A DNA stretch of 64,000 nucleotides from Comamonadaceae bacterium UBA2121 (GTDB taxonomy: Bacteria > Pseudomonadota > Gammaproteobacteria > Burkholderiales > Burkholderiaceae_C): positions 1-64,000 of the forward strand of contig DCYB01000003.1 in the NCBI GenBank assembly GCA_002331385.1, written 5' to 3'. Made by a program: the position numbers and the translations under genes. Under the pieces are notes generated by a model. The model was not told the DNA's origin. It did no database searches and was given only the letters and a program-made list of their open reading frames with translations. Shown one piece after another: positions 62,929 to 64,000 of this stretch. Numbering within the stretch: position 1 is the stretch's first letter; each line of letters opens with the position of its first letter.

Positions 62929-64000
62929 ATGTCCGCACAGCAATGGGCCGAGCAGGCCCTGCAATCGTTTGATACCGTGGTGCAAGCCACCAGCGGATTT
63001 CGCAGCCGCCCCGGCCAGCGCCGCATGGCCGAGCAGGTGGCGCATGCCTTCAGCCACGCGCAGTTGGGCAAGGTCGATGCGGACGATGAGGATGCCCCGG
63101 CACCCGAGCGCGCGATTGCCGTCGTGCAGGCCGGAACAGGCGTGGGCAAGTCGCTCGCCTACAGCGTGCCGGCGATTGCCACCGCTCTGGCGCGCGGCAC
63201 GCGGGTGCTGATTTCCACCGCCACCGTGGCGCTGCAGGAGCAACTGGTGCACAAGGACCTGCCGGCGCTGGCAGCGCAATTGCCGCAGCCGTTCAAATAT
63301 GCCCTGGCCAAGGGGCGTGGGCGCTATATCTGCAAGCTCAAACTGGAACGGTTGGCGGGCGGCTCGGACGCGTCCGATGAGGACCAGCCCGACGACGACC
63401 TGTTTGCCGACGAGGAGGCTGAAGAGCGCGCCAAGCGCCCGCGCCATGAGTCCGAGGCGCGCATGAAGTTCTACGCCAGCATGGCTGATGCGCTGTCTAG
63501 CGGTATCTGGGATGGCGACCGCGACACGCTCGCCACGCCACCCGAGCCCGAGGTGTGGAGCCCCGTGGGCGCAGAGGCCAGTTCCTGCACCGGCCGCCAC
63601 TGCCCGGTGTTCAGCCAGTGCGCCTATTACGAACGGCGCAAGGAGCTGGTGGCCGCGCAGGTCATCGTCGCCAACCACGATCTGCTGCTGTCATCTCTGG
63701 GCGCACGCTTGCTGCCCGAACTCGACAACTGCCTGCTGGTGATCGACGAAGCGCACCATCTGCCCTCCACCGCGCTGGACCAGTTCGCCAGCGAGGCCGA
63801 TCTGTCGCGCCTGACGTGGATCGACAAGCTGGCCAGCCGCGCGCTGCGCATCGGCCAGCTCATGGAGGTGGAGGAGATTGCCGACATCCCCAACCACTCC
63901 GCGCGCCTGCGCACCACGCTGCAGGACACCGCCCGGCTGGTGACTGACCTCTACGCCGAGCAGCTCAAGGCTCCGCGCACCGGCATGGGCGCCAGCCGTT
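62929..64000 (+). CDS. DinG-type ATP-dependent helicase (5' part)
   Basis: The first 357 residues of a superfamily 2 XPD/DinG helicase; the frame runs off the window. Walker A is AGTGVGKS (68-75) and Walker B is the DEAH box (273-276, VIDEAHHLP). Four cysteines (135, 220, 225, 231, the last three in SCTGRHCPVFSQCAYY) form the iron-sulfur cluster that marks this group. It unwinds DNA or DNA-RNA structures in repair. It begins 120 bp after hom. Confidence 0.93.
   Translation, partial: MSAQQWAEQALQSFDTVVQATSGFRSRPGQRRMAEQVAHAFSHAQLGKVDADDEDAPAPERAIAVVQAGTGVGKSLAYSVPAIATALARGTRVLISTATVALQEQLVHKDLPALAAQLPQPFKYALAKGRGRYICKLKLERLAGGSDASDEDQPDDDLFADEEAEERAKRPRHESEARMKFYASMADALSSGIWDGDRDTLATPPEPEVWSPVGAEASSCTGRHCPVFSQCAYYERRKELVAAQVIVANHDLLLSSLGARLLPELDNCLLVIDEAHHLPSTALDQFASEADLSRLTWIDKLASRALRIGQLMEVEEIADIPNHSARLRTTLQDTARLVTDLYAEQLKAPRTGMGASR

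Overview
The window looks like a chromosomal stretch of a GC-rich betaproteobacterium of the Burkholderiales, most likely the Comamonadaceae. This rests on four Bug-type periplasmic receptors of the tripartite tricarboxylate family without neighbouring membrane partners, many CoA-transferase, crotonase and acyl-CoA genes under LysR or IclR regulators, and urt/ure genes in Burkholderiales style. No rRNA, tRNA, CRISPR array, insertion sequence or prophage was seen. The species cannot be named from the sequence alone.

Layout. 1-6246: a small acyl-CoA module (etfB, a Bug receptor, a fused two-domain acyl-CoA dehydrogenase, a LysR regulator, a class III CoA-transferase). 6407-9976: an M81/MlrC-type metallopeptidase and a Bug receptor, divergent from a LysR regulator. 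10438-11673: an RtcB RNA ligase preceded by what may be a decayed gene. 11834-23886: a catabolic locus holding three crotonases, an RraA-fold protein, a ThDP enzyme, a thiol dioxygenase, an ADP-forming acyl-CoA synthetase, two Bug receptors, a class III CoA-transferase and an IclR regulator. Two matching palindromes, one before each divergent transcription unit, look like operators of one regulon. 23954-36506: nickel urease (ureA-J-B-C-E-F-G on the minus strand, with a gamma-glutamylcyclotransferase-like gene opposed inside it) head to head with the urea ABC transporter urtABCDE and ureD on the plus strand. Between them lie two divergent sigma-54 promoter matches. 36683-39713: an SDR reductase, a YkgJ-type cysteine-cluster protein and a duplicated-domain lipoprotein. 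39761-51791: a complete cellulose operon (bcsD, a BcsR/P-like gene, bcsQ, A, B, Z, C) with a 713-bp AT-rich upstream region. 52505-60399: an HME-RND heavy-metal efflux operon (B-A-C order) followed by a two-component system. 60688-64000: an OsmC protein, a homoserine dehydrogenase with an apparent threonine-attenuation leader, and the start of a DinG-type helicase.

How the parts fit. Urea would be imported by UrtABCDE and split by nickel urease assembled by UreDEFG, with UreJ supplying nickel; the shared intergenic region suggests both arms are induced by nitrogen limitation through NtrC and sigma-54. The acyl-CoA modules suggest growth on small organic, possibly sulfur-containing, acids. The most novel-looking items are the threonine leader upstream of hom, the divergent sigma-54 urea control region, and the 20.7-21.1 kb intergenic region with paired operators around a cloverleaf-like inverted-repeat element.
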